A stretch of 64,000 nucleotides of DNA. Origin: Arthrobacter sp. 31Y. GTDB taxonomy: Bacteria > Actinomycetota > Actinomycetes > Actinomycetales > Micrococcaceae. Both the position numbers and the translations under genes were made by a program. Below, piece after piece: positions 25,862-34,079 of the stretch; the stretch's first letter is position 1, and each line of letters opens with the position of its first letter. Location: the NCBI RefSeq assembly GCF_000526335.1, contig NZ_JAFW01000001.1, positions 4,650,001 to 4,714,000 of the forward strand, read 5' to 3'. The notes under the pieces were generated by a model that worked only from the letters and a program-made list of their open reading frames with translations, was not told the DNA's origin and ran no database searches.

Positions 25862-26755
25862 ATGTATGCGCGTGAACCGGAATCACAACAACTTCGTGCC
25901 GGGCGGGGTGTGTACTTGCTGGACGGCCAGGAGGTCCTCCGGCGTGGACTTCGTCAACTTCTGGAGCCCCAGGGGTTCGTGATCGTTGGTGAATCAGGGT
26001 CGGCCCGGACCGGGACCGAGGAGATCCTTGCCTTGTGCCCGGATTTGGCCATCGTTGCCGATGACCTGTCCGATGGTTCCGGTGCGGGCGTATGCAGGAA
26101 CGTTGCGGTGCGGAACACTTCCGTCCGGTGTTTGCTCATTACCGCCGAACCCGATGAAGCGGTGCTGATCGAATCCATCCTTGCAGGAGCTTGGGGGTGT
26201 CTGACCAAAGAAGATCCCAACACTGAACAACTCCGGCTGATTCGCCGGGCGCAGGAGGGCTTCACTGCGTTTAGTTCAAGGTTTACTCCGGAGCTGCTGG
26301 CTGAGGCGCCGCATGCGAGGCTTGATCGCCCTGCGGACAGGCTCTTGGCTCTGTCGAGGCAGGAACTCAGGGTCGCTTTCGGGGTCAGTGGCGGGCTCAG
26401 TAACGGCGAGATCGGTCAGGAACTGACTCTGGCGGATAAGACCGTGAAGAACATCGTCTCTTCGGTATTGATGAAACTAGGGGTTGAACGCAGAACCCAG
26501 GCCGCGGTGCTCATCACAAAGACACTGGACCCGTCGCACGGACCGACAGATACACGTTTTATGTTCACCCCGTTCCCGGAACTGACCACCGAGATCACAG
26601 ACGCTCTCACGGAATGCACCAGCGACACCGAACACCTCACGGTCCAGGCACATGACGGGGGAGCGGACCGGCTCGCCAATGCCCTGACCGCGGCCCGGAC
26701 CAAGCTCACGCCGACCCGGACCCGCACAGGGACACGTCCTAAGAATCACCGGTGA
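25862..26755 (+). CDS. LuxR-type regulator with degenerate receiver
   Basis: 297 residues. The N-terminal receiver-like domain (VYLLDGQEVLRRGLRQLLE, SILAGAWGCLTKE) lacks the phosphoacceptor: where the paralogue at 53222 has VAVLDARLPDG, this reads AIVADDLSDG, Ala66 for Asp, and one acidic-pocket Asp is Gly22. The conserved Lys is kept. The HTH is intact (LSNGEIGQELTLADKTVKNI, LMKLGVERRTQAAVL). A C-terminal extension of about 75 residues has no match I recognise. It probably binds the same kind of sites without phosphorylation control. The ATG is the best start but its ribosome site is distant. Confidence 0.78.
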   Translation: MYAREPESQQLRAGRGVYLLDGQEVLRRGLRQLLEPQGFVIVGESGSARTGTEEILALCPDLAIVADDLSDGSGAGVCRNVAVRNTSVRCLLITAEPDEAVLIESILAGAWGCLTKEDPNTEQLRLIRRAQEGFTAFSSRFTPELLAEAPHARLDRPADRLLALSRQELRVAFGVSGGLSNGEIGQELTLADKTVKNIVSSVLMKLGVERRTQAAVLITKTLDPSHGPTDTRFMFTPFPELTTEITDALTECTSDTEHLTVQAHDGGADRLANALTAARTKLTPTRTRTGTRPKNHR

Positions 26756-26779
26756 TTGGGCTGGCCTTGGAAGCATACC
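26752..26779 (+). repeat. Direct repeat copy 2
   Basis: A second copy of the 25180-25207 sequence, here in non-coding DNA after the regulator. On the minus strand it mimics the first codons of the membrane protein, so it looks like a decayed duplicate of that gene start and promoter. Confidence 0.7.
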
Positions 26780-26810
26780 CAGAGGCCTCGGGCCAGTGTG
26801 AAGCCTGCGG

Positions 26811-26829
26811 CCAGGGCACAAGTCCCGAA
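26811..26829 (+). promoter_or_regulatory. DosR-like box before flavodoxin
   Basis: CCAGGGCACAAGTCCCGAA. The right half AGTCCCGAA matches the DosR box exactly; the left half is shortened by one base. It lies 90 bp upstream of the flavodoxin start. Confidence 0.45.
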
Positions 26830-26919
26830 ACTAAGCCTCGGCTGACGGAGCACCTGTTGATGGGTGGGCATAGTCTGGGAGGGCGGCCTTAACTGCGTGT
26901 CCTTACATTAGGAGTAACA

Positions 26920-27429
26920 ATGCGCGCACTTGTGGTCTACGAGTCCCTATGGGGCAATACCGAGCAGGTTGCGCGGGCCATTGCCGCCCGCCTTGCCGTC
27001 CACGCTGACGTTGAGGTGCTGGACTCGGACGCTGCACCGCTATCAGTTGACGGGTATGACCTGTTAGTGGCAGGTGGCCCGACGCACGCTTTCTCGATGA
27101 CCCGTGCAGCAACCCGGGCCGATGCGGTCAAGTCCCACTCGGCCCCGCACGAGCCGGGCCGTGGCATCCGGGAATGGCTCAACCAGCTTGAACGACCCAG
27201 CACGGAGGTCCCCGCAGTTGTCTTCGACACCCGGGTCGATAAGCCGAGGCTGCCCGGTTCGGCAGCGAAGGCAGCAAAGCACGAACTGCGCTCTCTCGGA
27301 TTCGACACGTCTGTAAAGCAGCGCACCTTCCGTGTTCATGGCTACGAAGGGCCACTGCTCGACGGTGAGCTTGATCGTGCGACGGAATGGGCCGTCGATA
27401 TACTTGCCCGGCTTGGCATTGGTTCTTGA
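26920..27429 (+). CDS. Flavodoxin-like protein
   Basis: 169 residues. ALVVYESLWGNTEQVARAIA is the FMN phosphate-binding loop (S-x-x-G-N-T), and VAGGPTHAFSMTRAATRADA contacts the isoalloxazine ring. A single-domain electron carrier or quinone-reductase-type flavoprotein. Good start: TTAGGAGTAACA before ATG. It is the first gene of a run of small membrane proteins and a paralogue of the flavodoxin at 40632-41099. Confidence 0.87.
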   Translation: MRALVVYESLWGNTEQVARAIAARLAVHADVEVLDSDAAPLSVDGYDLLVAGGPTHAFSMTRAATRADAVKSHSAPHEPGRGIREWLNQLERPSTEVPAVVFDTRVDKPRLPGSAAKAAKHELRSLGFDTSVKQRTFRVHGYEGPLLDGELDRATEWAVDILARLGIGS

Positions 27430-28319
27430 TGCGGCCGACCGATCCCAGGCCTCAGGACCGCGTTCAGGTCTCCTCCGGCAGGTTGCCGCTGATCTGGACC
27501 TGGCTCTCAGCCTCCGCCGGTGTGCTTGCGTTCGCCGGTAGTGTCTTTAGCCTCCTCCAGCAGACCGAGATTTACGGGCGTGAGACGGTTCTGCTCTTCA
27601 ACGCCGCTATTGCGCAGGACGTGGTGAACGGCCTGCTGGTTGCTCCGCTGCTCGTGATCCTTGCCTTCCTGGCCAGAAGAGGATCGATGGGGTCGTGGTT
27701 GTCATTGGCCGGGTGTCTGGGCTTTACCGCGTACAACTACTTGATCTACACCTTCTCGATCCAGTTCGGTCCTTTGTTTCTGGTTTGGACAGCCGTTCTT
27801 GGCCTCTCCGTATTCGCCTTGGCCGGCACGCTGGCCAGCGTCGTGCCAGAAGCGGCTCACTTGGTCGGCCGGGCGGCCACCGGTCTGACCGGGTGGGTTC
27901 TCATTGCTACCAGTGTCTTGTTCACGCTTCTCTGGCTCAACGAGATCTTCCGCGACCTTCTGGCAGGGGCCCCATCGACCAGTGCCTCGATCTGGGATGT
28001 GCCGACTAATCCAGTTCACGTACTTGATCTGGCATTCTTTCTTCCGGGAGTCTTCACCTCAGGGGTGCTCCTGATCCGCGAACATGTATGGGGACACGCA
28101 ACAGCGCTGGGGTCGCTTGTCTTCCTCGGACTGACAACGTTACCGATCCTCCTCACACCAATCGTCTCTTTCCTCAGGGAAACCCCTGCCGGATGGGCCA
28201 CGATAATGCCGATCGGTGCTCTATCCGTAGCCCTCTGGGTGGTCTTCGGCCGGCAGCTTCGCTCAACACGGCGACAGTCACGAAGCATTTCGACGGAGCC
28301 CGTCCCCGCTCATGGCTGA
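27429..28319 (+). CDS. Membrane protein, seven hydrophobic segments
   Basis: 296 residues from ATG 27429, overlapping the flavodoxin stop as TGATG. Helices include WTWLSASAGVLAFAGSVFSL and VVNGLLVAPLLVILAFLA. I recognise no named domain. Coupling to a flavodoxin and the island context suggest a redox-stress role, but this is inference. Confidence 0.75.
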   Translation: MRPTDPRPQDRVQVSSGRLPLIWTWLSASAGVLAFAGSVFSLLQQTEIYGRETVLLFNAAIAQDVVNGLLVAPLLVILAFLARRGSMGSWLSLAGCLGFTAYNYLIYTFSIQFGPLFLVWTAVLGLSVFALAGTLASVVPEAAHLVGRAATGLTGWVLIATSVLFTLLWLNEIFRDLLAGAPSTSASIWDVPTNPVHVLDLAFFLPGVFTSGVLLIREHVWGHATALGSLVFLGLTTLPILLTPIVSFLRETPAGWATIMPIGALSVALWVVFGRQLRSTRRQSRSISTEPVPAHG

Positions 28320-28355
28320 GCGCCACGACCGGGCTTCAGAAGGAAGGCTGCACGC

Positions 28356-28865
28356 GTGAAGAGGACATTCTTGCGTCACTGGGTCTTTGCTGTCACAGCC
28401 GGTGAAGCGATTGGATTCATCATTCCCGCCGCCATGGGTGGTTCGCTGGCACTGGCAGGAGCCCCCAACGTCATGGTCTACCCGTTCATGATCTTGGCCG
28501 GGGCGTGCGAGGGAGTACTGCTCGGCCTCGGACAGTCGATCGGGTTCGGATCTTCCGTACCCCGTCTGGCATGGGTTACCGCGTCCGCTGCCGGTGCCGC
28601 CGTCGCTTGGTCCCTCGGTATGCTGCCGAGCACTATCGTGGGCTTTGACGTGGGATCCCCTTCGACGCTCCTGTGGGTAGGAGTGGGTGCGATACTGCTG
28701 TTGGTTTCCAACCCTACTCTGCAGTGGTTTGTCTTGCGGGGTGTGGTTCCGGGCAGTTTTCGATGGATACCCGTCAATGCCGACGCCTGGGCGTTGATTC
28801 CTAGTCGGCCGAAAGCATGCGGGTCTTTGGCCTCTGTCCCCGCAACCTGGGCGGGTATCGACTGA
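28356..28865 (+). CDS. Small membrane protein, C-terminus possibly altered
   Basis: 169 residues from GTG 28356 (GAAGGAAGG upstream). Four hydrophobic stretches (TAGEAIGFIIPAAMGGSLAL, LLWVGVGAILLLVSNPTLQW). After RWIPVNADAW the protein turns hydrophilic and Pro-rich, where a membrane helix would be expected, so the tail may follow a frameshift. Function unknown. Confidence 0.62.
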   Translation: MKRTFLRHWVFAVTAGEAIGFIIPAAMGGSLALAGAPNVMVYPFMILAGACEGVLLGLGQSIGFGSSVPRLAWVTASAAGAAVAWSLGMLPSTIVGFDVGSPSTLLWVGVGAILLLVSNPTLQWFVLRGVVPGSFRWIPVNADAWALIPSRPKACGSLASVPATWAGID

Positions 28866-29016
28866 AGCTAGCGGCAGGATCGGCGGTTGTGCCTTGGACC
28901 GGAACTGGGGCGGGGAATCTGGGCCTCCTGTCAAGGACACTGTCGTACCGTCCTGGTTTTTGAGTTGAACGCGGGCAGATGGCGCCGCGAACTGGCATAG
29001 CGTTCGGAGACAGATC

Positions 29017-29514
29017 ATGGAACAGTTGATCCCTTGGCTTGTGTTCTGCACGGCATTCCTTGCGTTGAGCCTATGGAAACCCGGGGTTGCCCGGATCTTT
29101 CTTGGCGTCTTCTTCATTCTCATGGCGGTTGCGGTAAACCTAGTTCTCAGCTTTCTGTCGCCGGATTTGTTCCTCGCCCTCGGTACCGATGATCCGCTGG
29201 TCCCCTTCTACGCGTGGGTGTTCCAAAACGTCGTGGCCCTTTCCCCGCAAGGTTTCGGGGCACTGGCAGCGTCGGGCGAGCTGGCTGTCGGGCTCTTGAT
29301 ACTCAGTCACGGCCGGAGGGTTAAGATCGGCCTTGCTTTGGCGGTCGCATTCCTGCTGATCATCACACCCATGGGCATATGGACGCTGCCTAATCCGCTG
29401 ATGGCTGCGGGCGCGGCCTGGCTGATGACCAAGGACTTTCCTCGGGGCCTCGCCCAAATGCTGCAGTCAAGGCACCGCTCGGCGGGCACCCAACTACTGG
29501 AGGACACCGTGTGA
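29017..29514 (+). CDS. Small integral membrane protein
   Basis: 165 residues with four to five membrane helices (LFCTAFLAL-like WLVFCTAFLALSLW, IFLGVFFILMAVAVNLVLSF, IGLALAVAFLLIITPMGIW). A DoxX-like overall layout is possible but no family motif is certain. Same direction as the flavodoxin run. Confidence 0.68.
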   Translation: MEQLIPWLVFCTAFLALSLWKPGVARIFLGVFFILMAVAVNLVLSFLSPDLFLALGTDDPLVPFYAWVFQNVVALSPQGFGALAASGELAVGLLILSHGRRVKIGLALAVAFLLIITPMGIWTLPNPLMAAGAAWLMTKDFPRGLAQMLQSRHRSAGTQLLEDTV

Positions 29515-29643
29515 ACCCGTCGCTGGTCCTTGCGAACCAGTTCCTCGGGAGTGCGCCGCGTGCGGACTTAGCAGCACGAACGTGGGATATGGCCCCACAA
29601 CAATCTCCTAAACAGCCCGCCTATCAGAAGGTGCTAAATCGTG

Positions 29644-30087
29644 ATGCTCTCGCTTTCCAGCCGAACCTGTTCTGCGATACTCCTTTTGCTTCTGACCTTC
29701 AACACCGTGTCATCTTTCGGTGGCGCCGTACTTGCCATCTTCTTCGATGGGGGCGGGGTTCCACAGGAACATCTGGCCGGAACATGGTTCCCGACGTTCC
29801 TCGCCCCAGGGCTCATCCTGGGCTTTGTCCTTGGCGGAACACACATGGTCGCAGCGTATGCGTTGCTCACACGGCGTCACTGGGCTCTGCTGGCCTCCGC
29901 AGTTGCAGGCTTCGCGATGCTCATATGGATCTTTACCGAGGTTGCCATCATCGGTTACTCCTGGCTGCAGAGCCTGTACTGCGGGTTTGGCGCGGTAGAA
30001 CTAATTCTCGTCTTTGCCCTGCTTGGCATTGCCCCGGCAGTCGTTTCTCCCGCACACGCAGATCGGCAAGAGCGCGCAGATGGATGA
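29644..30087 (+). CDS. Small membrane protein, paralogue of 37840-38352
   Basis: 147 residues from ATG 29644 (GTG 29641 also possible). Four helices. FLAPGLILGFVLGGTHMVAA and the following helices align throughout with the membrane protein at 37840-38352 (YLVPGLLLALIVGGSHTVAF), so the two are paralogues within this island. Function unknown. Confidence 0.72.
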   Translation: MLSLSSRTCSAILLLLLTFNTVSSFGGAVLAIFFDGGGVPQEHLAGTWFPTFLAPGLILGFVLGGTHMVAAYALLTRRHWALLASAVAGFAMLIWIFTEVAIIGYSWLQSLYCGFGAVELILVFALLGIAPAVVSPAHADRQERADG

Positions 30088-30411
30088 TTGCCAAGGAGTC
30101 GTGTCACTCCCGGCCGGCCGAGAGTAATCCACAGAGATGCCTATGCAAAGAAGGTCAGACAAAGTCCCACCTTCCGCCCCCCCCGACGGCCCCATACACC
30201 CGCCGGAGCGACGACGGGGCGTAGCAGCTGGCGCAAGGCGCAACTATGGGATCTTTGCACCTCCCGCCGGGGTCCTTTGGCCCTGTTCGTCTTTCGTCCA
30301 AGACGCCACCTTGGACATAGGGAGGTTCTTGACCCTCAAGGCTCCCAAGCATCCCGATAGAGCAACCGGCCGTCGGTGGATACAAATCCGCATTCTTCAT
30401 GAGGAGCTTCC
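30088..30411 (+). other. Non-coding stretch with DosR-like box
   Basis: No convincing frame. It carries the box at 30269-30287 and probably the promoter of the SDR remnant. Confidence 0.5.
30269..30287 (-). promoter_or_regulatory. DosR-like box before SDR remnant
   Basis: Minus strand reads AACAGGGCCAAAGGACCCC, sharing AACAGGGCCnAA with the boxes at 41475, 49083 and 53086. It lies 125 bp upstream of the SDR remnant. Confidence 0.6.
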
Positions 30412-30813
30412 TTGGTCACCTGGCAGGAATACATACCCCCTGGCCGCTTCGAGGGCCAGACTGTGATCGTGACGGGTGCTGCCTCCGGCATTGGGATGGC
30501 CACTGCGCTGGGCGTCGCACGCAAAGGTGGCCGCGTGATTGCGAGGGACATCAGCGAGGAGAATGCCGTACAGCGGGTAGTGGCTGCCGCGGGAAGCCTC
30601 ATCGACGCGCTGGCTAAAGTGGCGGGAATCATGGACAGTTTCCAGCCCGTGCATGAACTCGATGACAAAACGTGGGAGCACGTTTTTGACGTCAATCTGA
30701 CATCGATGTTGCGCCTCATGGGTGCGGTATTGCCCACGATGCTGTTGGATGGGTCCGGCTCCAACATCAATGGTGTCGTTCTGGCCTCTGACAACGGGTG
30801 GAATGCAATTTGA
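30412..30813 (+). pseudogene. Short-chain dehydrogenase with two internal deletions
   Basis: 133 codons against about 250 for the family. The TTG start follows AGGAG. The cofactor motif VIVTGAASGIG is intact, then DISEEN jumps to VQRVVAAAGSLIDALAKVAG, a loss of about 25-30 residues. After NLTSMLRLMGAVLPTML and GSGS it jumps to NINGVVLASDNGW, the C-terminal end of an SDR, a loss of about 100 residues that removes the catalytic Ser, Tyr and Lys. Both deletions keep the frame. It cannot be an active oxidoreductase of this type. It sits behind a DosR-like box. Confidence 0.82.
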
Positions 30814-32297
30814 GCTCGCGGAGACTAGTGCGCCGGGTTGCCCTCATGGTGCGCGGGTTCGGGGTTCTCCTGCTGCTCTTTGTGACGTGGGTTCTCGGAA
30901 ACCCCGCCGCGGCCTACGCCGTCGCACCCTCGCCGGTTGAGGTTTATGACATCGCAGGTGTGTTGGACCGGGCCAAGTTGGTGGACGCTCTTGAGGCGAC
31001 AGATTTCCATGAGCCCACCAAGGTTGTGGTGTACACCTACAACGGCAGAACCGAAGAAAACCTCAACGAAGAGGTGCTGAGGTTCGCCCGGGTTGAGCAC
31101 AAGGAATGGATCAGCTCAGACGGTCAAAAGTGGGTGGACGGCCTCTTGATCTTCGCCCTTGACCCGCTGGGGAGACACGTTGGCACCTACATGGGTGAAG
31201 ACCGGAAGGTATCTCTTGAACAGCGGGATGATATTCAGGATGCGGCCAAAGAACTTCTTCGCGACGCCCAATGGACGGATGGAACCATCGCAGGTGTCCG
31301 GCGCGCAGCTGTGCTCATTAACCAGCCTTGGTACGAGTCTTCCGCCTTCCTGGTCACCCTGTGGGTGTCAGGCGGAACGGTGGCTTTAGGTGCTGGAGCC
31401 TGGATTGTTGTGCGTGCCGTGACCCGTTCCGCCAGCCGGAAAGAAGTTGACCGTGGGGATCGCAGTTACGCCAACGTCAGCATGGATCTTGAGGTGACGG
31501 AGCTAAACGCCGGCACCATTCCCGAATCATCGAAGTACGGTGGTCAAGTGTTGGAGAGGTACCGCACCTTCTTGAATCGGTATTACCTGGCGAGCGGACT
31601 CTCGAATACGGTCCATGCCTTGTCCCGACGCCAGTTGGGCCAACGCAAAAACCTTAGACTCACACGCCAGTACGCTGATGCTGCCTCCGAGCTCGACGCC
31701 TTGGACGACGTCATTGCGGACACGAACTCCCTGTTGAACCGCACGATCACGTGGCCCACCGCGTGGGATCGGCAGCTCGCACCCTTCCGCAACGACTTGG
31801 CTGGATTGGAACAGCTGCTGGCGAAACGCAATGGTCAAGGGGACACTGCAACAGCCGCAGCCCTGCGGTCCTTTCGGGACGAGAGCTTGGGAGCGATTGA
31901 GAACTGGACTTCGGACATAGGCGAGCGCAAGATCACTCCGGAGGAGGCATTGGACCGCCTGAACAAGGCCCGAAGTCACCTTGCCCTGCTCCTGCAGAAC
32001 CACGCTGAGACAGTCATTGATGACTATGCCAAGAATGAACGGGAAGCGGAGCTGATGCGCAAGGAGATGAGATCAGTCAGGAGCAGCTCCAACCAAAACC
32101 ACCGCCGCACGTACGAGCCCAGCATCCTGGGCACCGTCTACCCCTCCTACCACTTCTTTTCCGTTGCAACCTTCAATGTTGGGCTGGACACCGGAATTGG
32201 GAGCGTCAGCTCGGCCCGGGGCGGAGATAGCAGCTCCACCGGCTACGGAAGCAGTGGCGGCAGTTTCTCGGGCTCCGGCAGTTCGTCCGGATTTTAG
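30798..32297 (+). CDS. DUF5129 family secreted/membrane protein with TPM-like domain
   Basis: 499 residues if ATG 30798 is used; ATG 30846 would give a cleaner signal peptide (VRGFGVLLLLFVTWVLG), and no ribosome site decides. After the signal comes an alpha/beta TPM-like domain (VYDIAGVLDRAKL, VVVYTYNGRTEENLNEEVL), one membrane helix near 195-215, a long helical region with coiled-coil character (250-420), and a Gly/Ser-rich tail ending GSSSGF. DUF5129 is a family I associate with Micrococcaceae. Function unknown; cell-envelope stress is plausible. It overlaps the end of the SDR remnant. Confidence 0.78.
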   Translation: MECNLSSRRLVRRVALMVRGFGVLLLLFVTWVLGNPAAAYAVAPSPVEVYDIAGVLDRAKLVDALEATDFHEPTKVVVYTYNGRTEENLNEEVLRFARVEHKEWISSDGQKWVDGLLIFALDPLGRHVGTYMGEDRKVSLEQRDDIQDAAKELLRDAQWTDGTIAGVRRAAVLINQPWYESSAFLVTLWVSGGTVALGAGAWIVVRAVTRSASRKEVDRGDRSYANVSMDLEVTELNAGTIPESSKYGGQVLERYRTFLNRYYLASGLSNTVHALSRRQLGQRKNLRLTRQYADAASELDALDDVIADTNSLLNRTITWPTAWDRQLAPFRNDLAGLEQLLAKRNGQGDTATAAALRSFRDESLGAIENWTSDIGERKITPEEALDRLNKARSHLALLLQNHAETVIDDYAKNEREAELMRKEMRSVRSSSNQNHRRTYEPSILGTVYPSYHFFSVATFNVGLDTGIGSVSSARGGDSSSTGYGSSGGSFSGSGSSSGF

Positions 32298-32309
32298 GAA
32301 GTCCTCATG

Positions 32310-32327
32310 CAGGGCTTTGGGCCCTAC
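32310..32327 (-). promoter_or_regulatory. DosR-like box before DUF5668-like gene
   Basis: Minus strand reads GTAGGGCCCAAAGCCCTG, close to the box at 37897 (AATAGGGCCCAAAGGCCC). It lies about 75 bp before the start at 32401. Confidence 0.5.
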
Positions 32328-32400
32328 ATCAGCCTGCGGCTGGACCTTAGCCTTGGATAAGCGGAGCGGCCGCGCCGCCCGCACAGCCTGGGAGGCGAAA

Positions 32401-33093
32401 ATGAAATCAACAACGGTCAGCATCATTGGCGGAGTCGCCCTCATGACGATGGGCATGCTGTTGCTTTTGGACCGTCTTGGCATCGTTGAAAGCGGGGTCT
32501 TTGCGCCTTTGATCACTTTCGCGGGGGTGGGAAGTGTGTTTGTGGCCCTCTTCATACTCCGGCGCGGGAACTGGTGGGCGGCAATCCCCGGTTCCGTGTT
32601 CTTGGGCTTGGCCGCTGTCATAGCCGCCACCAGCTTCACTGAGGGGGCAGCAGTGGGATCTTTTCTGTTCCTCTTCATGGCAGCAGGATTCGGAGCGGTC
32701 TATCTGCGCGAACGCAACTTTTGGTGGGCCCTGATTCCGTGCGGCGTCATGTCCGTATTGGCGCTGGTAGCGATCCTTCCGGCCGAACTGCAGGGCGCGC
32801 CGACTGCCACTGTTTTGTTCCTAGGCCTTGCCACTACTTTTGGACTGCTATCAGTAGTCTCCGTCAGGCTCCCCGGCGGTACGGAGGGAAGCCCGACGGG
32901 CAGAATGAGGTGGCCGCTAATACCAGCGGCAGTGCTCGGAATGTTGGGTGTGACATTCGCCTTTCAATCAGCTGCCCAGATCATCTCCTGGGACGTTGCG
33001 GTCCTGGCGGTGGTGATGGTGGCAGGCCTGGCCTTACTGGCCTATGGATACCATGCCCGGAACATCGGACAGAAGAGGGCCCACGGACACTAG
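32401..33093 (+). CDS. Membrane protein, LiaF/DUF5668-like
   Basis: 230 residues from ATG 32401 with GGAGG upstream; the frame is open further 5' but without membrane character. Seven hydrophobic segments. MTMGMLLLLDRLGI resembles the opening of LiaI/LiaF-type (DUF5668) membrane regions. No soluble domain. Probably an envelope-stress or unassigned membrane protein. Confidence 0.7.
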   Translation: MKSTTVSIIGGVALMTMGMLLLLDRLGIVESGVFAPLITFAGVGSVFVALFILRRGNWWAAIPGSVFLGLAAVIAATSFTEGAAVGSFLFLFMAAGFGAVYLRERNFWWALIPCGVMSVLALVAILPAELQGAPTATVLFLGLATTFGLLSVVSVRLPGGTEGSPTGRMRWPLIPAAVLGMLGVTFAFQSAAQIISWDVAVLAVVMVAGLALLAYGYHARNIGQKRAHGH

Positions 33094-33138
33094 CATCGAA
33101 GACGGGTGCCTCGATGCAGCGGCACTCTTCCGCGCTGC

Positions 33139-33609
33139 TCAGATGACGGGCCAAACAACCCGGGTCTCCCATTTGGCCGGGTCCGGCTCTTTTTCCGGGT
33201 CGCTCAAATAGAACTCCCACATGGTGTCTGAGGGCGTCATCCCTTCTGCGCTCATGCGCTCAAGGATGAGCGCGTACGTCCGTTCCAGGGTGTCGTAAGA
33301 TCCCTTGTGCACAGCTTCAAGGGCCTCCGTTGCGGGAAGCAGGCCACTGATAACCTCTCCCGAAGCGGAAAAATCAGGCGTCACGGTAAAGCCCGCCTCT
33401 ACGTCGACGGTGTCGGTCGGCATCCCGTGGTACATGGCGAACGGCGGGCCGGTAGGGCTGGCATTCTGCGCCTGCGTAGCGGCCATGACTGCCCCGAAGG
33501 CGCGGCCGAAGAAATCCGTGAGATTCGCCATGGGGACACGTTCGCGGACCACTGCGGTGGGCTGGTCGGCGGTTCGAATCAAGGTGGGTTGCTGGTCAAG
33601 GATGCTCAT
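33139..33609 (-). CDS. GyrI-like effector-binding domain protein
   Basis: 156 residues. QPTAVVRERVPMANLTDFFG, FAMYHGMP, TVDVEAGFTV and WEFYLSDPEKEPDPAKWETRV are the hallmarks of stand-alone GyrI/AraC effector-binding domains, which sequester small molecules or modulate regulators. No DNA-binding domain is attached. Confidence 0.82.
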   Translation of the reverse strand: MSILDQQPTLIRTADQPTAVVRERVPMANLTDFFGRAFGAVMAATQAQNASPTGPPFAMYHGMPTDTVDVEAGFTVTPDFSASGEVISGLLPATEALEAVHKGSYDTLERTYALILERMSAEGMTPSDTMWEFYLSDPEKEPDPAKWETRVVWPVI

Positions 33610-33710
33610 GTTTCAAGACTTCCCTGATCTGGTTGCTGACAGTAGGGTCGAACGACTCTAAACGGGGGAAGAGGCTGTAGACGCGCCGGCAGCCCCCCGA
33701 GGTAATTCAG

Positions 33711-34079
33711 CTATGCCGCTTCAAAGGCCTCCCTGATCCATTGCCGCACTTCGGTATCAACCATGCTGGGATCGTGGAGTTCCAAGTGATGCATCCACAC
33801 GGAAGGAGCGGGGTGAGCTACTTCTTTGAATCTTGGGGAGTCGAGCTCATAGGGCAAGGCCAACGACAGCACGGCAGGCACCCGCGAGTGGACGTACTTG
33901 TCGGGCCGCCACAAGTAGGCGAATCCACGATGCCGTCGAAGGGCGACCTGGCTCTTGGAGACGTGGACCTGAATATCACCGAGTCCATTGGCGAAGGAAA
34001 AGACGGCCTCGCAGATGGCCAGGCCTTGAGGAGACCCATCAAAAAAGGACACTGCGTCCGGGCGAGGAACTGCGCTCAC
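33711..34079 (-). CDS. DUF5655 domain protein
   Basis: 122 residues from GTG 34079, which overlaps the exporter stop as GTGA. A longer frame (to 34112) would overlap the permease more. FFDGSPQGLAICEAVFSF, VHVSKSQVALRRHRGFAYLW and PSVWMHHLEL fit DUF5655, a small domain of unknown function. It is last in the ABC exporter operon. Confidence 0.72.
   Translation of the reverse strand: MSAVPRPDAVSFFDGSPQGLAICEAVFSFANGLGDIQVHVSKSQVALRRHRGFAYLWRPDKYVHSRVPAVLSLALPYELDSPRFKEVAHPAPSVWMHHLELHDPSMVDTEVRQWIREAFEAA

Noticed and set aside
33640..33660. GGGTCGAACGACTC upstream of the GyrI-like gene as a DosR-like box
   Set aside because: It matches the pattern too weakly (no AAAG core) to list with the others.
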